64,000 nucleotides of DNA from Neomesorhizobium albiziae (GTDB lineage Bacteria > Pseudomonadota > Alphaproteobacteria > Rhizobiales > Rhizobiaceae): assembly GCF_900114255.1 (NCBI RefSeq), contig NZ_FOSL01000022.1, positions 1 to 64,000 on the forward strand. The letters are read 5' to 3'. A program made the position numbers and the translations under genes. Shown here one piece after another: positions 49,516 through 58,859 of this stretch. The stretch's first letter is position 1, and the number at the start of each line of letters is the position of its first letter. The notes below the pieces were generated by a model. The model was not told the origin of the DNA. It saw nothing but the letters and a program-made list of their open reading frames with translations, and did not search any database.

Positions 49516-50658
49516 TCACTGTGCCCTGAGCCGTTTCACGGCGTCCCAATCAACCTCAATGCCAAGGCCGGTGCCTGTTGGCACTGGCAGCATGCCATTC
49601 TTCTGCCGATCGGCCCCCGGCGCCGCACCCGTGATCCACGTCTTGAACGGGCTTGAATCGGTCTCGCATTCCATCGCCTTGATGTTCGGCATTGCGGCGG
49701 CGAGGTGGACGCTTGCCGTCTCGCAGATGATGCCCGACATTCCGATATGGGGCGCATACTGAACGTCGTGCGCGGCGGCAAACTCGGCCATGCGCTTTGT
49801 CTCGGTGATCCCGCCGGAGCGCGCGACGTCCGGCTGCAGGTAGGACAATGTACGGTTGGCTACGAGCCGCATGGCTTGATCGAGCGTGTAGTTGCTCTCG
49901 CCCGCTGCCAGTGGAGTATCGCAGCGCTGTTTCAGCGCCTCGTACCCAGCCTCGTCTTCCGGCCGGATCGGCTCTTCGAACCAGAAATAGCGATTGTCGG
50001 TAAGGGCCCTGCCGACCTCGACAGCCTCCTCCAGCGTGTAGGCCCAGTTCGCGTCGACGCACAGATCGATGTCGTCGCCGGCGCGCTTTCTCAAATGCGC
50101 GATGCGCCGGCATGCATCTTTTATCGGGTTTGCGACCTTCACCTTGATGCGCGGGAAGCCCTTTTCCAGGTAGCGGTCGAGCTCGCGCTCCATGAATGTG
50201 TCATCGCCCCAGTTGACCGAAGCCGCGTATACCGGAACCTCGGCGCGACCCATGCCGCCCAAAAGCCGATAGATGGGCAGGTTCGCGACCTTTCCCAGAA
50301 TGTCCCACAGCGCGATGTCGACGCCTGAGATCGCCTCGAACAGCATGCCGCCCGAACGGCCCGAAAGGGCGCGGCGCATGCTGTGCCAATGTGCCGTGAT
50401 GTCGGTGGGGTTGTGGCCGACGAGCCGCGGCTTCAGCGACGTTTCGATCAGCTCGGCATAGGCTTTCGGCGAGAAGCGGGCGAGCGCCTCGCCAACGCCG
50501 GTTATGCCGGCATCGGTGCGCACCTCGACCAGGCAGATTGAGACATCCGTATAGCGGCCCCACGACGTGACGGTTGGATGCGGCAAGGTCTGCGACAGCG
50601 GATGGGCAATGACGTCCGTGATACGGATGTCGGCATTGGTGGAATTTTTGTCGCTCAC
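49516..50658 (-). CDS. Mandelate racemase/muconate lactonizing enzyme family, likely sugar-acid dehydratase
   Basis: A 380-residue enolase-superfamily enzyme. The capping N-terminus (ITDVIAHPLSQTLPHPTVTSW) is followed by the barrel with KVK (RIKVKVANP, catalytic lysines), metal ligands in DLCVDANWAY, WFEEPIRPED and AAGESNYT, and a late APHIGMSG with the catalytic histidine. This pattern is typical of acid-sugar dehydratases. The start is a GTG at 50658 with AGGGGA 7 nt upstream. Its context (SDR and lactonase in the divergent operon) supports dehydration of an aldonic acid to a 2-keto-3-deoxy acid. Confidence 0.85.
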   Translation of the reverse strand: MSDKNSTNADIRITDVIAHPLSQTLPHPTVTSWGRYTDVSICLVEVRTDAGITGVGEALARFSPKAYAELIETSLKPRLVGHNPTDITAHWHSMRRALSGRSGGMLFEAISGVDIALWDILGKVANLPIYRLLGGMGRAEVPVYAASVNWGDDTFMERELDRYLEKGFPRIKVKVANPIKDACRRIAHLRKRAGDDIDLCVDANWAYTLEEAVEVGRALTDNRYFWFEEPIRPEDEAGYEALKQRCDTPLAAGESNYTLDQAMRLVANRTLSYLQPDVARSGGITETKRMAEFAAAHDVQYAPHIGMSGIICETASVHLAAAMPNIKAMECETDSSPFKTWITGAAPGADRQKNGMLPVPTGTGLGIEVDWDAVKRLRAQ

Positions 50659-50741
50659 CCGCTTTCCCCTCGAGTCTTGGCACGGCTGGCCCCGCATTTC
50701 TCATCAGTAGCGCCTAACAAGGTTGCTTGGCAACTGATTAA

Positions 50742-50754
50742 CTTAGTTGCTAAG
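50742..50754. promoter_or_regulatory. Candidate GntR operator between the two sugar operons
   Basis: CTTAGTTGCTAAG is a palindrome with 5-bp arms around TTG. A related inverted pair (GGCAACT and AGTTGCT) covers 50729-50752. The region lies between the dehydratase and gntR starts and is AT-rich. Confidence 0.5.
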
Positions 50755-50796
50755 TTGATGGGCTACGTGCTAACGATGCGCGATCATGGGGCGACA

Positions 50797-51564
50797 ATGA
50801 CAGAACAGCCTGACCGAAAGCCGATCTTTTCCGCCAAGCCGGCGAGTTCAGCACGGCTGGCCGACACGGTCTCGGATTCGATCGCGGCGGCGTTGTTCGA
50901 CGGCCGCATCGCGCCTGGAGAGCCCCTGCCGCCGGAAGGAGAAATCGCCCGAGAGTTCGGGGTGTCGAAGCCGATCGCCCGCGAGGCGTTGCGCCAGCTG
51001 GGCGCTGCTGGTCTCATTCTTACCCAGCAGGGCAAGGTTGCACGCGCCAAGGCGTTGAACGGAGAGTCGCTGGAAAGGATCTACGGATACGCGGTGCGCT
51101 CGAGCCTGACCCGGCTTCGGGAGGCAAACGAGATGCGCCGGGTCATTGAGACCGGCATTGCTCGCGTTGCCGCCCAGCGGCGCGACAAGGCCGGCATGGC
51201 TGCAATGCAGCGGGCGCTTGAAGAGATGTCTTCTGGCCTGGGGGATCCTGCCGCCTTCACCGAGGCCGACATCCTGTTTCACGTCGGCCTGGCCATGGCG
51301 ACTGGCAATTCGATGATCCGCGTGCAGATGGAAGGTATGCGCTCCGTCCAGCGCGAAGTTTCCGAGCTGTTTTCGCGGCGCGCCAATCGAACCAGAGCCG
51401 ATTGGCAGGCCACGATCGACCGCCACCAGGCCCTTTACGACGCCATCGAAGCCGGCGACGGCACGCTAGCCGAGCAATGCATCATCAAACACTATGCAGC
51501 AGCCGACATCGCCTCGCTTGAGGTGGCAGGCAAGCTCAAGTCCGAGAAGGGCAGGGACCGGTGA
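50797..51564 (+). CDS. GntR-family regulator with FCD domain
   Basis: A 255-residue regulator. The winged helix (PPEGEIAREFGVSKPIAREALRQLGAAGLI) lies at about residues 50-80 and the FCD domain at about 105-245 (LREANEMRRVIETGIARVAA). It is the first gene of the plus-strand operon and divergent from the dehydratase operon, and probably represses both through the operator between them. The ATG at 50797 fits homology; an ATG at 50776 is possible. Its stop overlaps the next start (GTGA). Confidence 0.88.
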   Translation: MTEQPDRKPIFSAKPASSARLADTVSDSIAAALFDGRIAPGEPLPPEGEIAREFGVSKPIAREALRQLGAAGLILTQQGKVARAKALNGESLERIYGYAVRSSLTRLREANEMRRVIETGIARVAAQRRDKAGMAAMQRALEEMSSGLGDPAAFTEADILFHVGLAMATGNSMIRVQMEGMRSVQREVSELFSRRANRTRADWQATIDRHQALYDAIEAGDGTLAEQCIIKHYAAADIASLEVAGKLKSEKGRDR

Positions 51565-52352
51565 GCGGCCAGCGCTTTTCCCTCGTTGGCCGCAGCGCAC
51601 TGGTCACCGGCGCGAGTTCGGGCATCGGCCGCGCTGTAGCGCTCGGGCTGGCCGAGCAGGGCGCGCGGCTGGTGCTGCATCATTTCGGTGATGCGGCTGG
51701 GGCTGCCGAGACTGCACGCGCTATCGACAGCCAGACGCCCATTCTGGAAGCGGATTTTACCCAGCCAGGCGGCGCAGAGATGTTGGCCGACGCGGTGCTT
51801 GGCGAGCATGGGCCAATCGACATTCTTGTCGCCAACGCCGCGATTGAGCGACGCGCCGCGTGGCATGAGGTATCTGTCGCCGACATTGGTGCGCATTTTT
51901 CAGCAAATTTCATGTCGCTGCTGACGCTGGCCCAGCGGCTGGTGCCACCTATGGCCGAGCGGGGTTGGGGCAGAGTGGTGGCCACCGGCAGCGTCATGGC
52001 TTCGCGCCCACGTGCAGAAACGGTGGCTTATGCGGCCATGAAGGCGGCGCAGTTCACTGCCATCCGCGCCATCGCCCGCGACGTCGCCGCCCGTGGCGTA
52101 ACCATGAATGTCGTGTCGCCAGGCGCCATCGAAATCGAGAAGAACGCTGCCCGATATGCAGAGCCGGCGTTCCGCAACGCCGTTGTGGCGAAAATTCCCG
52201 CTGGCCGTCCAGGCCGGCCTGACGATCTGGTCGGCGCCGTGCTGTTCCTGTGCAGTGATGCCTCAGCTTACATCACCGGCACAAACCTACCGGTGGATGG
52301 TGGCTGGACCATCGGCGATGCCTCCGGCGCATTGCCGGGTGAGGCGGTGTGA
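51561..52352 (+). CDS. Short-chain dehydrogenase (likely sugar dehydrogenase)
   Basis: A 263-residue NAD(P)-dependent SDR. TGASSGIG (nucleotide binding), NAAIE, the catalytic serine (ATGSVMAS) and YAAMK (Tyr and Lys) are all present, unlike the SDR at 22478. The late LPVDGGWTIGDASG is typical. Start is GTG at 51561, overlapping gntR. Next to a lactonase and a sugar importer it probably oxidises the imported sugar to its lactone. Confidence 0.88.
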   Translation: MSGQRFSLVGRSALVTGASSGIGRAVALGLAEQGARLVLHHFGDAAGAAETARAIDSQTPILEADFTQPGGAEMLADAVLGEHGPIDILVANAAIERRAAWHEVSVADIGAHFSANFMSLLTLAQRLVPPMAERGWGRVVATGSVMASRPRAETVAYAAMKAAQFTAIRAIARDVAARGVTMNVVSPGAIEIEKNAARYAEPAFRNAVVAKIPAGRPGRPDDLVGAVLFLCSDASAYITGTNLPVDGGWTIGDASGALPGEAV

Positions 52353-53284
52353 TGGCGCACGCCGACGTCACGATTTTCCGCAACCGTCGCGACGTGGTCG
52401 GCGAGGGGCCGGTGTGGGACGACGACGCCCGTTGCCTGTGGTGGGTAGACACTGTCGGCAAGACAATTCATCGCGCCGACCCCCTCAACGACAACACCGA
52501 AACATACGCAGTACCCCAACCGCCAGCTGCGCTGGCACTTGCAGACGACGGCGCGCTTATCGTGGCTGCTGGCCTCGCCTGGCTTCGCTTCGAGCCTGGC
52601 TTCGCCGCGCTCGCGCAGCATGCCATTTGGAGGCAACAACCTGCGTCGATGCGCTTCAATGATGGCGTCGTGGACGCGCGCGGGCGGTTCTGGACGGGCA
52701 CCCTGCACGAGGCGCGCGAGCCGGTGGGCGAGCTCTTGTGCCTCGACGAAGCCGAGGTCCGCTGCGTCGTGAATGGCTTGCGGACGCAGAATGGCTGCGC
52801 CATCTCGCCGGACAGCCGGACCTTCTACCTCGCCGACAGCCACCCGCACGTTTGCGCGATCTGGGCCTTCGACTTCGACCTTGAACGCGGCGACCTCGCC
52901 AATCGCAGGCTGTTCCACAGGCCATCCCACGGCCGGCCGGACGGTGCGGCGGTCGATAGCGATGGCTGCTACTGGTTCGCCGCCGTCGATGGTGGACGCA
53001 TTGTTCGCCTCGACCCCGACGGTGCCGAGATGTCGGCAGTCAAGCTGCCGGTATCGCGCCCGACAAAACCCGTCTTTGGAGGCAGCGATCTCTCGACGAT
53101 TTATGTGACGTCGATGAGCGCCGGGACCGATCCCGCTGTCGAGCCGATGGCCGGTGCCGTGCTTGCAATCGAAACCGGCGTGCGCGGCCTGCGCCAGCCC
53201 CGGGTCAACAACAGCCCCGCCAAGGCCCGACCCCTTGCAGGCGCATCTCAAACAGCTGATCCAATTGGGAGGAAACGCAAATGA
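52349..53284 (+). CDS. SMP-30/gluconolactonase-family lactonase
   Basis: A 311-residue six-bladed beta-propeller enzyme. The metal ligands are visible: glutamate in VGEGPVWDD, asparagine in MRFNDGVVDARGRFW, asparagine in NGCAISPD, and aspartate in RPDGAAVDSDG. It hydrolyses sugar lactones to aldonic acids, fitting between the dehydrogenase and dehydratase steps. It starts at GTG 52349 or the overlapping ATG 52352, coupled to the SDR stop. Its stop overlaps the binding-protein start. Confidence 0.9.
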   Translation: MMAHADVTIFRNRRDVVGEGPVWDDDARCLWWVDTVGKTIHRADPLNDNTETYAVPQPPAALALADDGALIVAAGLAWLRFEPGFAALAQHAIWRQQPASMRFNDGVVDARGRFWTGTLHEAREPVGELLCLDEAEVRCVVNGLRTQNGCAISPDSRTFYLADSHPHVCAIWAFDFDLERGDLANRRLFHRPSHGRPDGAAVDSDGCYWFAAVDGGRIVRLDPDGAEMSAVKLPVSRPTKPVFGGSDLSTIYVTSMSAGTDPAVEPMAGAVLAIETGVRGLRQPRVNNSPAKARPLAGASQTADPIGRKRK

Positions 53285-54525
53285 AAACCGCAACAATCGC
53301 ATTGGCAGCCTCGGCGCTCGCGCTGACAATCATGTCGTCGCACACATCGGCTGAGGAGCTGCGTTTCACAGTCTGGACCGGTAATGAAGCGCATCTGAAG
53401 ATGCTCAACGGTTTTGCAGAGAGCTTCAAGGCGTCGCATCCCGACGTATCGGTGAAGTTCGAGACTATTCCACCGGCCGATTACACGCAGAAACTCACCT
53501 TCCAACTTGCTGGCGGTAACCCGCCGGATGCCGGCTGGCTGATGGAGGACGCCGCCCCCACATTCGCCAATGCCGGCGTGCTGGAAGATGTCGCACCCAC
53601 ACTGAACCAGGCACAAGGATACAACTTCGCAGACTTCTCCAAGCCTGCGCTTGGTTTGTGGACGGCCAGCGACACAGTTTACGGCATACCCTTCTCAACC
53701 TCGCCCTTCGTTATCTTCTACAACAAGGATCTGTTCGACAAGGCAGGTCTTGAGGACCCGCTGGCGCTCGCCGCCAAGGGCGAATGGGACATGGCCAGGT
53801 TCCAGGAAGTAGCAAAGAAGCTCAAGGAGACAACCGGCAAGTGGGGCTTCGAGTTTAAGGACGGACAGGGCTACGATTCGCGTATCATGCATGCCCTGAT
53901 GCCGCCGATCCGCGCCTATGGTGGCGATGTGTGGGCAAACAAGGAATGCGGCTTTGACAAGCCTGAAGCTGTCGCAGCCGTACAGCAGCTTCATGACATG
54001 GTCTTCAAGGACCAATCGATCGTGCCGCCGGGGGAGCAAGGCGACTATTTCTCGGGCAACGCGGCAATGACGATTAACCAGATCTCGCGCGCCTCGTTGA
54101 TGGAGAAGGCGGGTTTCAAATGGGGCATCGCACCACTTCCCACCGGACCGGGGGGCGAATCTCCAGTGATCGGACAGGCCGGCATCGTGGTCTTCACCGC
54201 CGGCAAGCAGAAGCAGCTCGCGGCCGACTTCGTTGCGCATATGACCAATGCCGAAAATGTCGCGATCGCGGCGCAGTTCTTCCCGCCGGCGCGCACCAGC
54301 GTGCTCGAAAGCGATGCCTTCGTCACCTCCAACAAACTCATTCCGGCGGAGCAGATGAAGATCGTCGCAGACGCGATCGCCAAGGGGAAGGTGCTGCCCA
54401 GCCATGACAAAAGCCCGCAGATCCTGACGGCCATGAAGCCGCGGGTCGATGCGCTGTGGCGTCCCGATGCCAATGTCGAGGCTTCGCTAAAGGCCGTTTG
54501 CGAAGCAATCCAGCCGTTGCTCTAG
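53281..54525 (+). CDS. CUT1 sugar-binding protein
   Basis: A 414-residue extracellular solute-binding protein family 1. The signal peptide covers about residues 1-22 (ALALTIMSSHTSAEE). Type-II binding-protein features include LKMLNGFAESFKASHPDV, FYNKDLFDKAGLEDP and a C-terminal helical lobe. It captures the sugar for the permeases encoded downstream. Its ATG overlaps the lactonase stop (ATGA). Confidence 0.92.
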   Translation: MKTATIALAASALALTIMSSHTSAEELRFTVWTGNEAHLKMLNGFAESFKASHPDVSVKFETIPPADYTQKLTFQLAGGNPPDAGWLMEDAAPTFANAGVLEDVAPTLNQAQGYNFADFSKPALGLWTASDTVYGIPFSTSPFVIFYNKDLFDKAGLEDPLALAAKGEWDMARFQEVAKKLKETTGKWGFEFKDGQGYDSRIMHALMPPIRAYGGDVWANKECGFDKPEAVAAVQQLHDMVFKDQSIVPPGEQGDYFSGNAAMTINQISRASLMEKAGFKWGIAPLPTGPGGESPVIGQAGIVVFTAGKQKQLAADFVAHMTNAENVAIAAQFFPPARTSVLESDAFVTSNKLIPAEQMKIVADAIAKGKVLPSHDKSPQILTAMKPRVDALWRPDANVEASLKAVCEAIQPLL

Positions 54526-54534
54526 GAGCAGACC

Positions 54535-55461
54535 TTGCCGGCGAAGCCGACGACAGGAATCGTGACGCAAGACGCCAGCACACCGTGGCTCACGCTGAAG
54601 ATGCGCGAGGCGATGGAGGCATGGCTGTTCATTGGCCCGACGCTCGCCGGCTTCCTCATCTTTTTTATCGGGCCACTGATCGCTGTGGTCTGGTACTCGA
54701 TGACGGAGTGGAACCTGCTCGCCCAGCAGGCCACTTTCGTCGGCCTCGACAACTACGACGACGCGCTGTTTCGCAATCCGGACTTCTGGCTGGTCGTGCG
54801 CAATTCGGTGATCTTTGCGCTTGGATTGGTACCGTTCAACATGGCCCTGGCGCTGGCGCTCGCGATCTCGCTTTCCCGTCGCTTTGTAGGCGTCGTCTTC
54901 TTCCGAACCGTCTTCTTCGCGCCGGTGGTGACCTCGGCGGTCGCCTGGGCGATTGTCTGGAAGTTCCTGCTGCAGGGCGAAGCAGGCTTCGTCAACCAGA
55001 TGCTTGCTCACATCGGCATCAACGGGCCCAACTGGCTGCGCGAGCCCGACTGGGCGATGGCGGCCGTTATCGTCACCCGGGTCATCAAGATGGTCGGGCT
55101 CAACATGATCCTCTACATTGCCGCGCTTCAAGCAATCCCGCGCGACTATGAGGCGGCAGCGCGGCTTGAAGGGGCGTCGAACTGGCAGATCTTCCGCCTT
55201 GTCATCTGGCCGCTGCTCGGACCGACGACACTAGTGATCATGGTGATCACGACCATCGGCTCGTTCAAAGTGTTCGACCATATCTATCTGATGACCGGAG
55301 GTGGGCCGGAGAACGGCACGCTGGTGCTCGCCTTCTACATCTACAAGCAGGGCTTCGAGTTCTTCGACGTGGGCTACGCCTCCGCACTCGCCATGATCAT
55401 GTTTGTCATTGTCATGGTTTTGACCCTCGTCCAGCTGGCGCTGCGCCGGAGGGATACCTGA
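54535..55461 (+). CDS. CUT1 permease, MalF type
   Basis: A 308-residue inner-membrane protein with six helices. The EAA loop (AALQAIPRDYEAAARLEGASN) lies near residue 205, where the ATPase docks. The start is a TTG at 54535 with GGAG 8 nt upstream. Its stop overlaps the next start (TGATG). Confidence 0.92.
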   Translation: MPAKPTTGIVTQDASTPWLTLKMREAMEAWLFIGPTLAGFLIFFIGPLIAVVWYSMTEWNLLAQQATFVGLDNYDDALFRNPDFWLVVRNSVIFALGLVPFNMALALALAISLSRRFVGVVFFRTVFFAPVVTSAVAWAIVWKFLLQGEAGFVNQMLAHIGINGPNWLREPDWAMAAVIVTRVIKMVGLNMILYIAALQAIPRDYEAAARLEGASNWQIFRLVIWPLLGPTTLVIMVITTIGSFKVFDHIYLMTGGGPENGTLVLAFYIYKQGFEFFDVGYASALAMIMFVIVMVLTLVQLALRRRDT

Positions 55462-56312
55462 TGGGTGGCTTGACGCAAAAGCAGCTCCGCATCGTCAACC
55501 AGGTCTGCTGGACGCTCGCGTTGGCCGTGGCAGCGATACCGTTTGTGTTCCCGTTCCTCTGGATGATCTCTTCCGGTTTCAAGAGCGCCAGCGAGATCTT
55601 CGGCTCACCCAGCCTGGTGCCGCGCGAGTGGCAATGGCGCAACTTCGTCGACGTCTTCACCTACCAGCCCTTCGCCCGTCAGTATTTCAACTCGCTTTAC
55701 ATAGCGCTGACGGTGACCGCGCTGACCCTCGTCATTTCGTCACTGGCAGGCTACGCGCTGGCACGCCTGCGCTTTGCGGGCGCCGGCCTCATCAGCCTGT
55801 TTCTTGTTTCGGCGCTGATGGTGCCGGAGGAAGTGACGATGATCCCGAACTTCTTCCTCATCAAATGGGCGGGGCTGATAGACACGCACTGGCCGCTCAT
55901 CATGCTGCCTGTGTTCGGACCCCAGGGCATCATGGCCACGTTCCTCATGCGCCAGTATTTCCTGGCCCTGCCGAGGGAACTCGAAGAGGCGGGCAAGATG
56001 GATGGGCTTTCGCGCTTTGGAGTCTGGTGGCGCATCGCCTTGCCGATGTCCCGGCCGGCCCTGGCCGCTGTGGCGATCATAACCTTCCTCAACTCGTGGA
56101 ACCTGTTCCTCGAGCCGCTGATCTTCATTTCGTCGCTCGAAAAATTCACGTTGCCGCTGGCGCTATCCAACTTCACCGACCCTTATGGCACGCCGCTCTG
56201 GCACCTGCAGCTTGCCGCAACAACGCTGGCCGTCCTGCCGATATTGATCGTCTATCTGATCGCACAGCGGCAGATCATCGAAAGCTTCGCCCTGTCGGGC
56301 GTCAAAGGCTAA
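55461..56312 (+). CDS. CUT1 permease, MalG type
   Basis: A 283-residue inner-membrane protein with six helices and an EAA loop (FLALPRELEEAGKMDGLSRFG). The end carries the FALSGVKG motif common to MalG-type permeases. It pairs with the upstream permease. Confidence 0.92.
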   Translation: MGGLTQKQLRIVNQVCWTLALAVAAIPFVFPFLWMISSGFKSASEIFGSPSLVPREWQWRNFVDVFTYQPFARQYFNSLYIALTVTALTLVISSLAGYALARLRFAGAGLISLFLVSALMVPEEVTMIPNFFLIKWAGLIDTHWPLIMLPVFGPQGIMATFLMRQYFLALPRELEEAGKMDGLSRFGVWWRIALPMSRPALAAVAIITFLNSWNLFLEPLIFISSLEKFTLPLALSNFTDPYGTPLWHLQLAATTLAVLPILIVYLIAQRQIIESFALSGVKG

Positions 56313-56316
56313 GCAC

Positions 56317-57336
56317 ATGACCAGTTTGACCCTAGCCGGCATTCGCAAGCGTTTTGGCAAGGTCGACGTGATCCGCGGCGTCGACTTGCGGGTCGCCGAC
56401 GGTGAATTTGTCGTCTTCGTCGGGCCTTCGGGCTGCGGCAAGTCCACATTGCTGCGCATGATTGCTGGCCTCGAGGATATCAGTGAGGGCGAGCTGCGCA
56501 TTGGCGACCGCATTGTCAACGAGGTGCAGCCGGCCAAGCGGGGCGTGGCGATGGTATTCCAGTCCTACGCCCTTTATCCGCACCTCACCGTACGAGACAA
56601 TATGGGTTTCGGACTGAAGGTGCGCGGCGTGCCGCCGCACGAACGACGCCAGCGCGTGGAAGCAGCGGCGGCCACGTTGAAACTGGACGCGCTTCTCCAA
56701 CGGTTTCCGCGGGAGCTGTCGGGTGGACAACGCCAACGAGTTGCGATCGGGCGCGCCATTGTGGGCGAACCGGATGTGTTCCTGTTCGACGAACCGCTCT
56801 CGAACCTTGATGCCGAGCTCCGCGTGCATATGCGCTCGGAGATCGCCTCTTTGCACAAACGGCTCGGCAACACGATGATCTATGTCACGCACGACCAGAT
56901 CGAAGCAATGACGCTTGCCGACAAGATCGTGGTGCTGCGAGACGGGCAGGTCGAGCAGGTCGGGACGCCGCGCCAACTTTACGAAAGGCCCGGTAACTTG
57001 TTCGTCGCACAATTTATCGGCAGCCCCAAGATGAACATCCTGCCGATCGAAGCGGTTGCCGGGAAACTGCCCGGCCAACCAAAAACCGCCAGCCTCGTCG
57101 GCGTGCGGCCTGAAGACCTCGAATTGACCGAGCCTGGATCAGGTTTTGTCGATGCACGCATACTGATCAGCGAATACACAGGCGCCTCTTCACTGCTGCA
57201 CGTGCAGTTGCCCAGCGGCCAAGTCTTCCTGGTCGCGCATGACGGTGAGGCGCCGCCAGCCGACACATCCGTGGGCTTGGCGGTTGAGCCAGGCAGACTT
57301 CATTTCTTTGCCGACTCTGGTCGCCGCGCTGACTGA
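56317..57336 (+). CDS. CUT1 ATPase (UgpC/MalK type)
   Basis: A 339-residue ABC ATPase. Walker A (GPSGCGKST), Q-loop (FQSYALYPH), signature (LSGGQRQRVAIGRA), Walker B (VFLFDEPLSNLDAEL) and H-loop (VTHDQIEAM) are all intact. The C-terminal MOBE/TOBE part (VGVRPEDLEL) is also complete. It lies 4 bp after the second permease and ends this operon. It could also energise the importer at 838-2882, whose own ATPase is cut by IS21, but CUT1 and CUT2 systems do not usually share ATPases. Confidence 0.93.
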   Translation: MTSLTLAGIRKRFGKVDVIRGVDLRVADGEFVVFVGPSGCGKSTLLRMIAGLEDISEGELRIGDRIVNEVQPAKRGVAMVFQSYALYPHLTVRDNMGFGLKVRGVPPHERRQRVEAAAATLKLDALLQRFPRELSGGQRQRVAIGRAIVGEPDVFLFDEPLSNLDAELRVHMRSEIASLHKRLGNTMIYVTHDQIEAMTLADKIVVLRDGQVEQVGTPRQLYERPGNLFVAQFIGSPKMNILPIEAVAGKLPGQPKTASLVGVRPEDLELTEPGSGFVDARILISEYTGASSLLHVQLPSGQVFLVAHDGEAPPADTSVGLAVEPGRLHFFADSGRRAD

Positions 57337-57879
57337 CGCAATTTGCTGCTCCATTCGTGCGCGTCGCAGTCTCACACCTTCGTGCTTTGCCCTCCCTTGG
57401 GTCCGTCATAGACCAGCGACGTTTTGGTCAAGCAATGGCGTCGGCTCACTCAGAAGCGCCAATCGAGGAAAAAACACGCGTGCGGCTGGAGATAGCTCAG
57501 TCACGCGCATGTGGGGCTGCCCTGCAATGCGTCGGTTCGTCGCGAATGTCTGTCGCGAAGCTGACGTCGATCTCATCAGACCACTAGGTTGGGGCAAAGC
57601 AGTGAAATCCACGTGCTATGCTGTTGCCCCTTGTGGATTGTCGCGCATTCTCTTCCTCGGCGTTCCCTGAAAGCCCGTCGGAGAGATCGAGTATTTCGGA
57701 CTACTGCCATCACTGTCTTTAGGGTTTAAGCAACTCAAGATTATTGCGCGCTGTTTCCGGCGAGATGCGAGTCAGAATGTCACCAATCGATAACTTTCAT
57801 ATGTGTCACCGTTCGATTACATGTTGACATTGCCCCATCAAGGGTAGCTGTTGTCGCCGACGTCATGGAAGGGCAAAGG
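57337..57879. other. Convergent intergenic region, no supported gene
   Basis: About 540 bp between the ends of the ATPase and AraC genes. Near 57779-57820 a 17-bp sequence starting TGTCACC repeats 25 bp later (13 of 17 identical). No good terminator was seen. Confidence 0.45.
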
Positions 57880-58776
57880 TCAGGCCGAGCCTCTTGCCGA
57901 AATCTTTCGGAAATCGGACGGCGACATGCCGGCCAGCTTACGAAATGACTTGTTGAAAGCGCTGAGCGAGCCAAAGCCACTGTCCATAGCCACGCGCAGC
58001 ACATTGGCGTCGTGATTCATCAGCAGCGCCTGCGCATAGCTCAGTCGCAAGAGATTGACATACTCGTTGAGCGTCATTCCGGTCGATTTCTTGAAGACGC
58101 TCATCGCATATTTGGGATGGATGTCGGCTGCCGCCGCGATGTCCACGCAATCAATCTCGTAGAGAAAATTCTCCGCGATGAAGTCGCACATATGCCCGAC
58201 ATTGCGCGAGGATTGCTGATCGAATGGACTGGCGGCGTCAGCATAGGCGGACGCGTCGGGTACGAGGCGGTAGGGCTCGAACCGCACACGCTCCAGGCGA
58301 AGCAGGAGTTCGTTGACAGCGTGCTCGGCCTTGGCAGGGTCGCCTGAGCGCGCATAGCCGTTCCAGCGTTCGAAATTGTTCACATCGGAGGGATCGGTTG
58401 CACCGGTGACCAGGGTCACTCCTGTCATCAGGCGATGCCGAAGATCAACGGGCAGATGCAGCCGGAAAAAATGCACCAGTGGCAGGTGCGCACCGGCATA
58501 GACGGCATCGTCCGATGAATAATCCATTTGATGCGGCAAGCCGCCCCAAAACAGGCACATGTCGCCTGCAGCAAGCGCAATCTCGTGATCATTCATCAGG
58601 TAGTGCACCGTGCCTTGCACGATGAAATTGACCTCCACCTGCGCGTGCCAGTGCGGTTTCAGCATAATCAGCGGATGGTTGTGGAACATCTGCAGCATCA
58701 GAGGCAGGCCTTCGACGCTGCTGGCGCCGGGCTGGTAAAACGGCCTCTCGGGCATCTTACTTTCCGCCAAATCCAT
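57880..58776 (-). CDS. AraC-family transcriptional regulator (MelR-like)
   Basis: A 298-residue regulator. An N-terminal cupin-like sugar-binding domain (PHWHAQVEVNFIVQGTVHYL, LAAGDMCLFWGGLPHQM) is followed by a C-terminal AraC double helix-turn-helix (DIAAAADIHPKYAMSVFKK, then NEYVNLLRLSYAQALL and AMDSGFGSLSAFNKSFRK). It is divergent from the second CUT1 operon with 83 bp between starts, so it probably activates that operon when its sugar is bound. Confidence 0.9.
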   Translation of the reverse strand: MDLAESKMPERPFYQPGASSVEGLPLMLQMFHNHPLIMLKPHWHAQVEVNFIVQGTVHYLMNDHEIALAAGDMCLFWGGLPHQMDYSSDDAVYAGAHLPLVHFFRLHLPVDLRHRLMTGVTLVTGATDPSDVNNFERWNGYARSGDPAKAEHAVNELLLRLERVRFEPYRLVPDASAYADAASPFDQQSSRNVGHMCDFIAENFLYEIDCVDIAAAADIHPKYAMSVFKKSTGMTLNEYVNLLRLSYAQALLMNHDANVLRVAMDSGFGSLSAFNKSFRKLAGMSPSDFRKISARGSA

Positions 58777-58859
58777 ATTCCCTTTGTCGAGGACAGACCT
58801 TGCGCGACGCCTAGTTTAGTTGCGCTCGCAGAGAGAGCAAATGAAATGGGAGGATTTCA

